A stretch of DNA of 6,881 nucleotides from an uncultured Ilumatobacter sp. GTDB taxonomy: Bacteria > Actinomycetota > Acidimicrobiia > Acidimicrobiales > Ilumatobacteraceae. The position numbers and the translations under genes are program-made. The stretch is from contig CALAHA010000147.1 of the NCBI GenBank assembly GCA_937891565.1, positions 1 through 6,881 of the forward strand, read 5' to 3'. The notes below the pieces were generated by a model that made no database searches, was not told the origin of the DNA, and saw only the letters and a list, made by a program, of their open reading frames with translations. Each line of letters begins with the position of its first letter. Position 1 is the first letter of the stretch. Of the stretch, positions 1 to 5,754 are shown in pieces.

Positions 1-380
1 TCGAAGCCAGCGAGGCCGACGCGGTCGAGCCACGCAGCGCCACGTTCGTGCCGTTCGGCTTTGCCGACACCGGCGGCTCGGAGTCCGTACGCCACGTTGT
101 CGATTGTCGACATGTGCGGAAACAGCTGGTTGTCTTGGAACACCATGCCGACACCGCGTTGATGTGCCGGCAGCGACGTGATGTCGTCGGTGCCAATCCA
201 GACACTCCCAGAGTCCGGCCGAAGAATCCCGGCGATCACCCGCAGCAGCGTGCTTTTGCCGCTGCCGGACGGTCCGAGCAGGGCAACGACCTCGGCCCGT
301 TCGACCGTGAGAGTCGCCTGGCGCAGGACTTCGATCGTGTCGAAGCGGACGCCGATCTGATCGACGCGAAGGTGACTCAT
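1..380 (-). CDS. thiQ: Thiamine ABC transporter ATP-binding protein (partial, C-terminus missing)
   Basis: This is the ATPase that would power thiamine import by docking on the cytoplasmic face of the neighbouring permease. Only the first 126 codons are in the window; the frame is open to base 1. It begins MSHLRVDQIGVRF and has Walker A GPSGSGKST at residues 36-44 and the Q-loop glutamine in VFQDNQLFPHM at about residue 82. The signature motif, Walker B and H-loop lie beyond the edge. The ATG at 380-378 overlaps the TGA of the permease (ATGA, 377-380). No clear Shine-Dalgarno sequence precedes it, so translation is probably coupled to the permease. The ABC ATPase identity is seen directly. 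Thiamine specificity is inferred from thiB, thiN and the TPP riboswitch in the same operon; Fe(III) and spermidine/putrescine ATPases look similar in this part of the protein. Confidence 0.9.
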   Translation of the reverse strand, partial: MSHLRVDQIGVRFDTIEVLRQATLTVERAEVVALLGPSGSGKSTLLRVIAGILRPDSGSVWIGTDDITSLPAHQRGVGMVFQDNQLFPHMSTIDNVAYGLRAAGVGKAERHERGAAWLDRVGLAGF

Positions 381-2026
381 CGATCGACAGTCTGGCCGCC
401 AGTGCGTCGATGCACGAGCCCGGCGACATCGTGGAAGCAACTCGCGCCAGCTACCAAGCTCACGGTCGCAACAGCCAGGATCGTTGCGAGGGCGTAGCCT
501 TGGGCTTGGAGGAGCGTTCCGGTCCGGCCGAGCAGTTCGTCGATAGCAATCGGCAAGGTCTCGCTGCCGGACCGAGACAGGAAGCTCGTTGCTCCGAACT
601 CTCCAAGGGAGATCGCGGCAGCGAGCGCCGCTCCAACGGCAAGCGGTCGCCAGAGGAACGGGACGACAACGTCGCACCAGGCGCGAGTCGGTGATGCGCC
701 GAGTGTCGCTGCGGCGTCCTGGAGCGACGGGTCGACCGACCGGAGAACCCCAACGGTGCTGCGCACAACGAATGGCAGAGCAACGAGGGCATGGCCGACT
801 GGGACGAGCCACCATTCGCCACGCCAGTCGACGGGCGGAGTGTCGAACGTGATCAACATGCCGAAACCAATCGTGACGGCTGACGTACCGATCGGGAGCA
901 TCAGGCCGACGTCGAGAAGTCGCCCGCCGCGCCCGGCGGCGGCGATGGCGAGGCTGGCCGCGGCGCCGAGCACGACAGCGAAGCTCGTTGCCCACGCCGC
1001 GTTCTGGATCGAGTTGGCGAGTGCCTCGACGGGGTCGAGGCCGAGCCGGATGCCCGGCCTGACTTCGGCCTTGCCGAGTGTCGTCCACGCTGCCGTCGAC
1101 CAGCCCGACGAGCTACGGAACGAGCGGATCGCCATCGCCGCGAGCGGTGCGATGCAGAGGCCTGCCGTCCCGATGGCGACGGACGCCACGAAGCGGCGTT
1201 CACCCTTGGACTTGGCCTGGCGTCGGTCTTGGTCCGGTCGGAGCTCGACGGCCCGAGCGTGGCGACGCTGGGCCCGAGTCGACCAGCCGACCACGACGGC
1301 CAAAACTCCAAGCTGCAGCACAGAGAGCACCGCAGCGCCGCCGATATCGCCGAGTTGAGTCGCCCGTCGCCAGACCTCGACCTCGAGCGTTCGGGTCCCG
1401 GCCGAGCCGAGTATGCGGATCACTCCAAACGACGTGAACGTGAACAAGAAGATGATTGCACCGGCCGCGCTGAGCGACGGACGGAGCAGCGGGAACGAGA
1501 TGTCGACGAAGACGCGCCATCGCGACGCACCGAGGGTTGCCGCTGCGGATTCCATGTCGATGGGGAGGTGCTCCCAGAACGCACCGACGGTTCGGACAAT
1601 CACCGCAAGATTGAACACGACATGTGCCGCGATCACCGCCCAAACCGTTCGGTCGAGTGAATCGGGGAGGAGCGCCAAAAAGGCGGCGCCCATCACGACG
1701 GTCGGCAACACAAAGATCGCCGTGAGCACGCCAACGAGTAGTTGGCGACCGGGGAACTCGAACCGGGCAACGATGTACGCCGGGGCAAGACCGACCAGCA
1801 TCGTGGCAACTGTCGACACCACTGCCTGCCACAGGGTGAACCAAGCAACGTCCCACGTGGCGCCCCGGCTGAGCGTGTGAGTCAGGGCGCTGCTGTTGAT
1901 CGCCCGAACCAGCAACGTTGCGAACGGCCAGAGATAAAAAACAGCAAGTCCCGCAATGGGCCCGACGGCGAGCGCGGCAACCACACGACGGGGAAGTCGA
2001 TTGGCAGCGCGCTCACCGTTGTTCAT
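377..2026 (-). CDS. thiP: Thiamine ABC transporter permease, two fused permease domains
   Basis: This 549-residue inner-membrane protein forms the whole translocation pore of a thiamine importer. It contains two binding-protein-dependent permease domains in tandem. Each ends in an EAA-type loop that contacts the ATPase: AAATLGASRWRVFVDISFPL at about 161-180 and AAATLGASPTRAWCDVVVPF at about 438-457. A charged cytoplasmic linker rich in R, K, D and Q (about 250-278) joins the halves. Hydrophobic segments run through each half, for example 16-40, 65-85, 97-120 and 128-148 in the first. The length matches the ThiP family (about 540 residues), and Fe(III) FbpB-type permeases share the same fused layout. 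The ATG lies 16 bases after the thiB stop, with only a weak ribosome binding site upstream, and the stop overlaps the ATPase start by four bases. The thiamine assignment rests on ThiB next door and the riboswitch-led operon. Confidence 0.88.
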   Translation of the reverse strand: MNNGERAANRLPRRVVAALAVGPIAGLAVFYLWPFATLLVRAINSSALTHTLSRGATWDVAWFTLWQAVVSTVATMLVGLAPAYIVARFEFPGRQLLVGVLTAIFVLPTVVMGAAFLALLPDSLDRTVWAVIAAHVVFNLAVIVRTVGAFWEHLPIDMESAAATLGASRWRVFVDISFPLLRPSLSAAGAIIFLFTFTSFGVIRILGSAGTRTLEVEVWRRATQLGDIGGAAVLSVLQLGVLAVVVGWSTRAQRRHARAVELRPDQDRRQAKSKGERRFVASVAIGTAGLCIAPLAAMAIRSFRSSSGWSTAAWTTLGKAEVRPGIRLGLDPVEALANSIQNAAWATSFAVVLGAAASLAIAAAGRGGRLLDVGLMLPIGTSAVTIGFGMLITFDTPPVDWRGEWWLVPVGHALVALPFVVRSTVGVLRSVDPSLQDAAATLGASPTRAWCDVVVPFLWRPLAVGAALAAAISLGEFGATSFLSRSGSETLPIAIDELLGRTGTLLQAQGYALATILAVATVSLVAGASCFHDVAGLVHRRTGGQTVDR

Positions 2027-2042
2027 CGAGGTAAATGTCCGG

Positions 2043-3203
2043 TCAGCCGAGGACGAGTGTCGACCACTCGTCGATCCAGTCGGAGCGGTTCTCGTCGATC
2101 AGGTCCGGGTCGAGTGTCCGTGATGTTTCAGGGACGACAGCGAAATCGTCGAATTCCTGGGGGAGCGCAACGGCGCTGTTGGCTGGGTACACGAACAGGT
2201 TCAATGCGAGCTCGGCCTGGAACTGTTCGCTGCCGAGGAAGCGAACCAATGCAGCGGCCTCGTCTGGCTGATCCGTGCCCGCCAGGACACCGGCGAACTC
2301 GATCTGTCGGAAGCAGGTCGACTCGATGACACCGGTGGGTGCATCGTCGCGAGCCGGATCAGCGAAGATCACTTCGGCCGGCGGGCTCGATCCGTAGCTG
2401 ACAACGAGGGGACGGTCGCCGCCGCCGGCCCACGTAAAGCTGCCGTAGTAGGCATCGGTCCAACCGTCGACGACTTGTACGCCGTTGTCTTTGAGTTGCT
2501 GCCAGTAGGCCTGCCAGCCCTCGGCCCCGAACTCGTCGATCGAAGCGAGCAAGAATGCCAGGCCGGGCGACGAGGTGGCGGGGTTCTGGACGACCAGGAG
2601 GTCGCGGTAGGCCGGTGCGGCGAGGTCTTGCAGCGAAGTTGGGAGGTCCAGTTCGTTCTCGACGAAGTAGCCGATGTCGTAGTTGACGCACACATCACCG
2701 AAGTCGACGGGGAGTGCTTCGCCGTTCGGCACCAGTGCGAGGAACTCGGCCGGCACGTTTTCCGGGTCGAACAACACGCCCTGTTCGAAGATGCCGTCGT
2801 TCAGCGCACGCGACAGAAATGTGTTGTCGATGCCCCACATGACGTCACCCTCAGGGTTGCCGACCGTGAGTGCAGCCTTGGAGAGCATCGTGCCGGTGTC
2901 GCCGGCCACGAGCAGTTCGACGCCGATCGAGGTCTGCTCGGTGAAAGCGTCGAGTGCAGCGTTGATCGAGGTGTCGGCTTGCGGGAAAGAGTCGTACGTG
3001 ACGAGTGTGATGGTGGTGAACGGCTCGACAGGCTGGTCGGTCGTCAGCTCAGAGTCGGTCGGATCTGCCGCCGGGGGAGCCGACTCGGTTGTGGGGAGCT
3101 CGGATGCGGTCGGTGCGTCAGCCGAGTTCGAGCTGTCGCTGGCGCAAGCGGCCGCGATCAGGCCGAAGGCGAGTGCACTTGCAATGATGGGTCGGGTTCT
3201 CAT
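2043..3203 (-). CDS. thiB: Thiamine-binding lipoprotein (ABC transporter receptor)
   Basis: This 386-residue extracytoplasmic receptor captures thiamine, and in characterised ThiB proteins also thiamine phosphates, and delivers it to the permease. It has a lipoprotein signal peptide: a basic start MRTR, a hydrophobic core and lipobox IAAAC with the lipidated Cys at 20. A Ser/Thr/Pro/Asp-rich linker follows to about residue 60. The mature domain carries ThiB-family features recalled from E. coli ThiB: VTYDSF (68-73), a GIDN block (124-127), NPATSSPGLAFLLA (207-220), GWTDAYYGSF (247-256), VSYGSSPPAE (268-277), YPANSAVALP (339-348) and WIDEW (376-380). These separate it from Fe(III) and putrescine receptors. 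The ATG overlaps the thiN stop (ATGA, 3200-3203). An AAGGA ribosome site lies at 3217-3213, nine bases upstream. The lipid anchor suits a Gram-positive-type envelope without a free periplasm. Confidence 0.93.
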   Translation of the reverse strand: MRTRPIIASALAFGLIAAACASDSSNSADAPTASELPTTESAPPAADPTDSELTTDQPVEPFTTITLVTYDSFPQADTSINAALDAFTEQTSIGVELLVAGDTGTMLSKAALTVGNPEGDVMWGIDNTFLSRALNDGIFEQGVLFDPENVPAEFLALVPNGEALPVDFGDVCVNYDIGYFVENELDLPTSLQDLAAPAYRDLLVVQNPATSSPGLAFLLASIDEFGAEGWQAYWQQLKDNGVQVVDGWTDAYYGSFTWAGGGDRPLVVSYGSSPPAEVIFADPARDDAPTGVIESTCFRQIEFAGVLAGTDQPDEAAALVRFLGSEQFQAELALNLFVYPANSAVALPQEFDDFAVVPETSRTLDPDLIDENRSDWIDEWSTLVLG

Positions 3204-3910
3204 GTGGTGTGGTCCTTGTGGGAATCGTCGGTGGTCGACGGCTTGCGGGGGGAGAGAGGCACGTCGAAGACGGTCAGTACGCCGCTCGACAGCCGGATGG
3301 TGACGGTGCCATTGGCAACAACTTCATTACTGACGCCCCAGCCGACAACTGGGGCGAGTGTCGCGTCGTTGAGTTGCCACCGGACGCCGGTGAGCGTGAC
3401 GCCGGTGCACGTGCCGTGCAGGGCGAGCAGCGACACGATTGAGTCAGGCGTCAGCTGCAGGGTGGCTTGGCCCGGACCGTGCAGGATGTCGACATGCTGC
3501 TCGCCCCACCACGCATCAATCACCGGTATCGACGTCAGTGCAGCGAGGCCGAGGGCGCCGAGCGCAGCGAACGTGTGGTCGAGCCGATCGCCGCCGCCGA
3601 TCATGGTCAGTTTGGTGGGCATCATGCCGGCAACAAAGCGAAGTGCGAGCTCGGTGTCAGTGTCGTCCTTGTCGGCTGGGTGGCGTGAGATTGTGGCGTT
3701 TTGTTCGGCCCAGACGAGGGCGTCGGCGCTCACCGAGTCGAGGTCGCCGATGAGCCCTGATGGATGCAAGCCAGCGGCGAGCGCATGATCGAGTCCGCCG
3801 TCGACCGCAATGACGATGGCCTCGTCAGGGATCGAAGCCACAGCCGTATCAGCGAGGGGGGACGACCCCGTGACGATCACGATGTGTTCGGCGCTGCTTG
3901 CTGTGGCCAC
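3200..3910 (-). CDS. thiN: Thiamine pyrophosphokinase
   Basis: This 236-residue cytoplasmic enzyme makes thiamine pyrophosphate directly from thiamine and ATP, giving AMP. Family blocks appear in order: AVDGGLDHALAAGLHPSGLI (35-54) followed by GDLDS (55-59); the acidic metal and nucleotide site DKDDTDTELAL (80-90); GGGDRLDHTFA (105-115); and C-terminal thiamine-site blocks VTLTGVRWQL (171-180), GWGVSNE (190-196) and GTVTIRLSSG (201-210). The length is normal for bacterial enzymes. The start is GTG at 3910-3908, chosen because GGAGG at 3921-3917 sits six bases upstream and the codon directly follows the TPP aptamer. It is the first gene of the thiN-thiB-thiP-thiQ unit and overlaps thiB by four bases. 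The pairing of importer and kinase indicates salvage of external thiamine rather than synthesis. Translation is expected to fall when TPP is abundant. Confidence 0.95.
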   Translation of the reverse strand: MATASSAEHIVIVTGSSPLADTAVASIPDEAIVIAVDGGLDHALAAGLHPSGLIGDLDSVSADALVWAEQNATISRHPADKDDTDTELALRFVAGMMPTKLTMIGGGDRLDHTFAALGALGLAALTSIPVIDAWWGEQHVDILHGPGQATLQLTPDSIVSLLALHGTCTGVTLTGVRWQLNDATLAPVVGWGVSNEVVANGTVTIRLSSGVLTVFDVPLSPRKPSTTDDSHKDHTT

Positions 3911-3911
3911 T

Positions 3912-3999
3912 CGGTTCCTCCGCCGGCATTATCCGGATCAGGTTCTCGGGTCGACGACAGCGTGTCATCCTCTCAGCCCACCGTTCCGCGAGCTCCCCG
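3912..3999 (-). promoter_or_regulatory. TPP riboswitch (THI element) controlling thiN-thiBPQ
   Basis: The minus-strand sequence carries the conserved core of the TPP aptamer in the right order. A 5' GGGG (3998-3995) can pair with CCC (3950-3948) as P2. A short P3 is formed by GCUC (3993-3990) and GGGC (3979-3976). The invariant CUGAGA pyrimidine-sensing loop is at 3976-3971. ACCUGAUCCGGAUAAUGCCGG (3943-3923) forms P4/P5 with the pyrophosphate-side loop, and GCGGAGGAA (3924-3916) is the 3' side of P4. An extra hairpin, GAUGACA/UGUCGUC with loop CGC, lies between CUGAGA and P2 at 3969-3953. The aptamer ends at the GTG of thiN, so there is no room for a terminator or separate sequestering hairpin. 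I see no strong P1. Regulation is therefore most likely translational, by hiding the ribosome site inside the ligand-bound aptamer. Confidence 0.95.
3917..3921 (-). promoter_or_regulatory. Shine-Dalgarno of thiN, embedded in the riboswitch
   Basis: GGAGG reads on the minus strand from 3921 to 3917, six bases before the GTG start of thiN. It is also the conserved 3' strand of the aptamer, where AGG (3919-3917) can pair with CCU (3942-3940) in P4. Ligand binding and ribosome binding would therefore compete for the same bases. This site decides the thiN start. Confidence 0.8.
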
Positions 4000-4012
4000 T
4001 TCAGTTGTCAAC

Positions 4013-4043
4013 AGAGTACCTACGCAAACGTGCGGACGCACAA
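4013..4043 (-). promoter_or_regulatory. Possible promoter of the thi operon
   Basis: On the minus strand TACTCT (4018-4013) fits the actinobacterial TAnnnT -10 pattern, and TTGTGC (4043-4038) is a weak -35 match 19 bases upstream. Transcription would begin near 4006, a few bases before the aptamer. The whole element lies in the last codons and stop of the TSUP gene. The match is weak and the transcript could instead come from further upstream. Confidence 0.3.
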
Positions 4044-4769
4044 CGCAATCGACGACAGGCCGAGCATGCCGACGATCGCAAGGTCGAAACCGCGCCCGCT
4101 TATCCGGTCGCGCAATCGCGTTCCGATCGGGATGACGGCGAGCACCGGAATGCAAGCGAGCAGCGTGGCAACGACGCGACCGCCGAGTTCGCCGCTGACG
4201 ATCAGGACGATCAGTTGCGCGGAGCCGGCCACCAGAAAGAGAAACGTGACCGAAAAGATGTGGGCGCCTCGTGGCAAGCGGAAGCTATGAATCCACGAGC
4301 CGACGACAGGGCCCGAGATGCCGATTGCCCCTTGAAATGTGCCGGCAAGCAGGCCGGCGAACGGCGAGAGGCGGCGTGATTGTTCGGGGCTCGTTTGCAG
4401 GTCGGGCTTCAGGAAGAACGTTGTGATGTAGACGGCGATCGCCATGATCAATGCGATCACGAGTGGTTCGTCGGGCACGTTGACGAACAACAGCGTGCCG
4501 ATCACGGCGCCGATGACGCCCGCTGCAGCGAGCGCAGGCAGGTCGCGTGTCTCGCCTACATGTTCCCGTTCTCGAACAGCCAGCACAGCGTTGGCGAGCA
4601 GATTGGGGAGAGCAATCACAACGACCGCGTCGCCAATGTCGACGAACAATGCAGCGATCGGGATCACGATCACTGGCAAGCCCATGCCGGTCACCGCCTT
4701 GGAGATCGATCCGATGACGACGGCGACGAGCACAATGGTCAACTCCACGCCCGTCACCGCACCAGTCAA
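4020..4769 (-). CDS. TSUP-family membrane permease (TauE/SafE type)
   Basis: This is a very hydrophobic protein of up to 249 residues, typical in length for TauE/SafE permeases, which are thought to move sulfite, sulfonates or other small sulfur-containing or organic anions. The internal duplication expected of the family is visible as a Gly/Pro re-entrant block in each half: TGMGLPVIVIP (27-37) and GAIGISGPVVGSW (147-159). Membrane stretches fall near 8-26, 30-48, 48-66, 79-96, 102-120, 137-157, 170-192, 198-216 and 228-246. The start is uncertain. The longest frame opens at TTG (4769-4767); GTG codons at 4757 and 4748 are alternatives, and none has a convincing ribosome site. It follows deoD by 49 bases on the same strand, and its TAG stop is about 20 bases before the TPP aptamer. 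The substrate cannot be told from sequence; a role in thiamine or sulfur metabolism would be speculation. Confidence 0.85.
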   Translation of the reverse strand: MTGAVTGVELTIVLVAVVIGSISKAVTGMGLPVIVIPIAALFVDIGDAVVVIALPNLLANAVLAVREREHVGETRDLPALAAAGVIGAVIGTLLFVNVPDEPLVIALIMAIAVYITTFFLKPDLQTSPEQSRRLSPFAGLLAGTFQGAIGISGPVVGSWIHSFRLPRGAHIFSVTFLFLVAGSAQLIVLIVSGELGGRVVATLLACIPVLAVIPIGTRLRDRISGRGFDLAIVGMLGLSSIALCVRTFA

Positions 4770-4771
4770 CC

Positions 4772-4781
4772 GCCAATTGGC
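4772..4781. repeat. Perfect 10-base palindrome upstream of the TSUP gene
   Basis: GCCAATTGGC is self-complementary and lies just upstream of the TTG start of the TSUP gene, followed by a second palindrome CACGTG (4781-4786). It could be an operator, or could be chance in a 49-base gap. No terminator is apparent between deoD and the TSUP gene. Confidence 0.3.
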
Positions 4782-4818
4782 ACGTGCTGGGCGCGCACTG
4801 GTGAGCAGCCGCTGTCAG

Positions 4819-5535
4819 TTAGGCGACGGCACCGAGGGTGATCTCGATCATGGCGCTCAGCGTTTCCTGGCGTTCCTCGGCTGTCAGGTCGGTGCCGGTG
4901 AGGAGGTCGTCGCTGACGGTGCAGACGCCGAGTGCTTTTGCGCCACGTTCGTGGGCCACGCCGTAGAGCCCTGCCACTTCCATCTCGACGGCGAGTACGC
5001 CCATCCGCGCGAGCGGCGCAGCCATGTCGGCGAGCGGAACGTTTGTCGGTCCGTAGAACAGGTCCGACGTCATCACGTTGCCGACATGAACGTTGCGGCC
5101 CTGTGCTTCAGCAGCTTCGACGACCGAGCGAGCGAGGCCAAAATCGGCCGTCGCGGCAAAGTCGTTACCCTCGAATCGAGCGCGATTCACCCCGGAGTCG
5201 GTACATGCGCCGATCGCAATGATGACGTCGTTGACGGTGATGTGGGGCTGAATCGAGCCGCAGCTCCCGACTCGGATGAGCTTCTCAACGCCGTAGACGT
5301 CGATCAGTTCCGATGCATAGATCGAGATTGACGGAACACCCATTCCCGTACCCATCACCGAAACCGGTTTGCCCTGGAACGTGCCGGTATAACCGAGCAT
5401 CCCGCGGACTGCGGTGACCTCGACGGCGTCGTCGAGAAAATTGGTCGCTATCCATTTTGCCCGCAGCGGATCGCCCGGTAGCAAGATCGTGTCGGCGAAG
5501 GCGTCGGTGTCGGCGGAGATGTGCGGGGTGGCCAT
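4819..5535 (-). CDS. deoD: Purine-nucleoside phosphorylase, DeoD (hexameric) type
   Basis: This 238-residue cytoplasmic enzyme cleaves purine ribo- and deoxyribonucleosides with phosphate, giving free base and ribose-1-phosphate (or the deoxy form). It begins MATPHISADTDAFAD, almost like E. coli DeoD (recalled MATPHINAEM). Family residues are present: His5, the phosphate loop PGDPLRAK (20-27, Arg25), VRGMLG (43-48, Arg44), RVGSCG (88-93, Arg88), the sugar-binding VEMEVAGLYG (183-192, Glu184-Met185-Glu186), and the catalytic pair Asp209 in TVSDD and Arg222 in EERQ, with the same 13-residue spacing as Asp204/Arg217 in E. coli numbering. Length is normal. The ATG at 5535-5533 is chosen by homology; the frame stays open far upstream, but that part is antisense to another gene. 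There is no Shine-Dalgarno, and a -10-like box seven bases upstream suggests a leaderless message. It is divergent from a BMP-type nucleoside receptor, consistent with purine salvage. Confidence 0.96.
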   Translation of the reverse strand: MATPHISADTDAFADTILLPGDPLRAKWIATNFLDDAVEVTAVRGMLGYTGTFQGKPVSVMGTGMGVPSISIYASELIDVYGVEKLIRVGSCGSIQPHITVNDVIIAIGACTDSGVNRARFEGNDFAATADFGLARSVVEAAEAQGRNVHVGNVMTSDLFYGPTNVPLADMAAPLARMGVLAVEMEVAGLYGVAHERGAKALGVCTVSDDLLTGTDLTAEERQETLSAMIEITLGAVA

Positions 5536-5542
5536 AGCAGCG

Positions 5543-5548
5543 ACTCTA
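5543..5548 (-). promoter_or_regulatory. Candidate -10 box of deoD, leaderless start
   Basis: TAGAGT on the minus strand (5548-5543) fits TAnnnT and is followed by seven bases and then the deoD ATG. This geometry is typical of leaderless actinobacterial genes and agrees with the lack of a ribosome binding site. The -35 position falls inside the heptamer array, where no TTGACA-like sequence is seen. Confidence 0.5.
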
Positions 5549-5550
5549 GT

Positions 5551-5599
5551 GATGGGTGATGGGTGACGGGTGATGGGTGACGGGTGATGGGTGACGGGA
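5551..5599. repeat. Seven tandem heptamers GAYGGGT in the deoD upstream region
   Basis: Seven consecutive 7-base units read GATGGGT, GATGGGT, GACGGGT, GATGGGT, GACGGGT, GATGGGT and GACGGGA on the plus strand, followed by a partial GAC. After the first unit the T and C forms alternate, so part of the array may have grown as a 14-base unit. It is non-coding: it lies between the deoD -10 box and the divergent BMP gene. Seven GGG runs with four-base spacers fit the G-quadruplex pattern G3-N1-7 on the plus strand, which is the template for deoD. Slippage could change unit number by seven bases at a time. Confidence 0.95.
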
Positions 5600-5656
5600 G
5601 ACGATGCCGCTTGCGCGCACCGTGAACAGCGTGTCACCGATTTGACAGCACGACCG

Positions 5657-5684
5657 TTGCGTCTTTGAGGGCCGCTAACATAAT
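5657..5684 (+). promoter_or_regulatory. Possible promoter of the BMP lipoprotein gene
   Basis: TTGCGT (5657-5662) and CATAAT (5679-5684) with a 16-base spacer give a moderate sigma-70-like match about 100 bases before the ATG. Transcription would start near 5691, giving a leader of about 94 bases that includes the two inverted repeats described below. A better -35 (TTGACA, 5642-5647) is too far from this -10. The assignment is tentative. Confidence 0.3.
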
Positions 5685-5700
5685 CAAACGGATTATTTCC

Positions 5701-5718
5701 TTTGGACATAAGTCCAAA
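5701..5718. repeat. Perfect inverted repeat upstream of the BMP gene (operator or RNA hairpin)
   Basis: TTTGGAC (5701-5707) and GTCCAAA (5712-5718) are exact inverted repeats around the loop ATAA. As DNA this is a plausible site for a dimeric regulator just downstream of the proposed promoter. As RNA it gives a 7-base-pair hairpin. There is no U-run after it, so it is not a typical terminator. Confidence 0.6.
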
Positions 5719-5731
5719 AGTAAGTCCCGGG

Positions 5732-5754
5732 GGGAGCGGTTCCATGCCGTTCCC
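5732..5754 (+). promoter_or_regulatory. Second hairpin in the BMP gene leader
   Basis: GGGAGCGG (5732-5739) pairs with CCGTTCCC (5747-5754) over a 7-base loop, with one G-U pair in RNA, and can extend by another G-U pair. It lies between the first inverted repeat and the Shine-Dalgarno GGAGG (5776-5780). The two hairpins make the leader look structured, but I do not recognise a known riboswitch class. Confidence 0.45.

Noticed and set aside
756..1880. Several plus-strand open frames opposite thiP
   Set aside because: They are shadow frames of the permease, with Arg/Pro/Ser-rich composition and no recognisable motifs.
2475..3788. Long plus-strand open frame (437 codons) opposite thiB and thiN
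   Set aside because: It is antisense to two genes with clear family motifs, its translation is low-complexity and rich in R, G, V and C, and it has no recognisable domain.
4006..4011. TTGACA on the minus strand as the -35 of the thi operon
   Set aside because: A -10 at normal spacing would fall at about 3988-3983, inside the aptamer, where the sequence is CGGAAC. Such a transcript would lack the 5' half of the riboswitch.
5551..5602. Heptamer array as a CRISPR array
   Set aside because: Units are 7 bases with no spacers, so it is a simple tandem repeat.
5642..5647. TTGACA on the plus strand as the -35 of the BMP gene
   Set aside because: No TAnnnT-like box lies 16-19 bases downstream; the nearest candidates are 28 or more bases away.
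5701..5754. Intrinsic terminator for a transcript entering from the left
   Set aside because: Neither hairpin is followed by a T-run, and no plus-strand gene lies upstream to be terminated.
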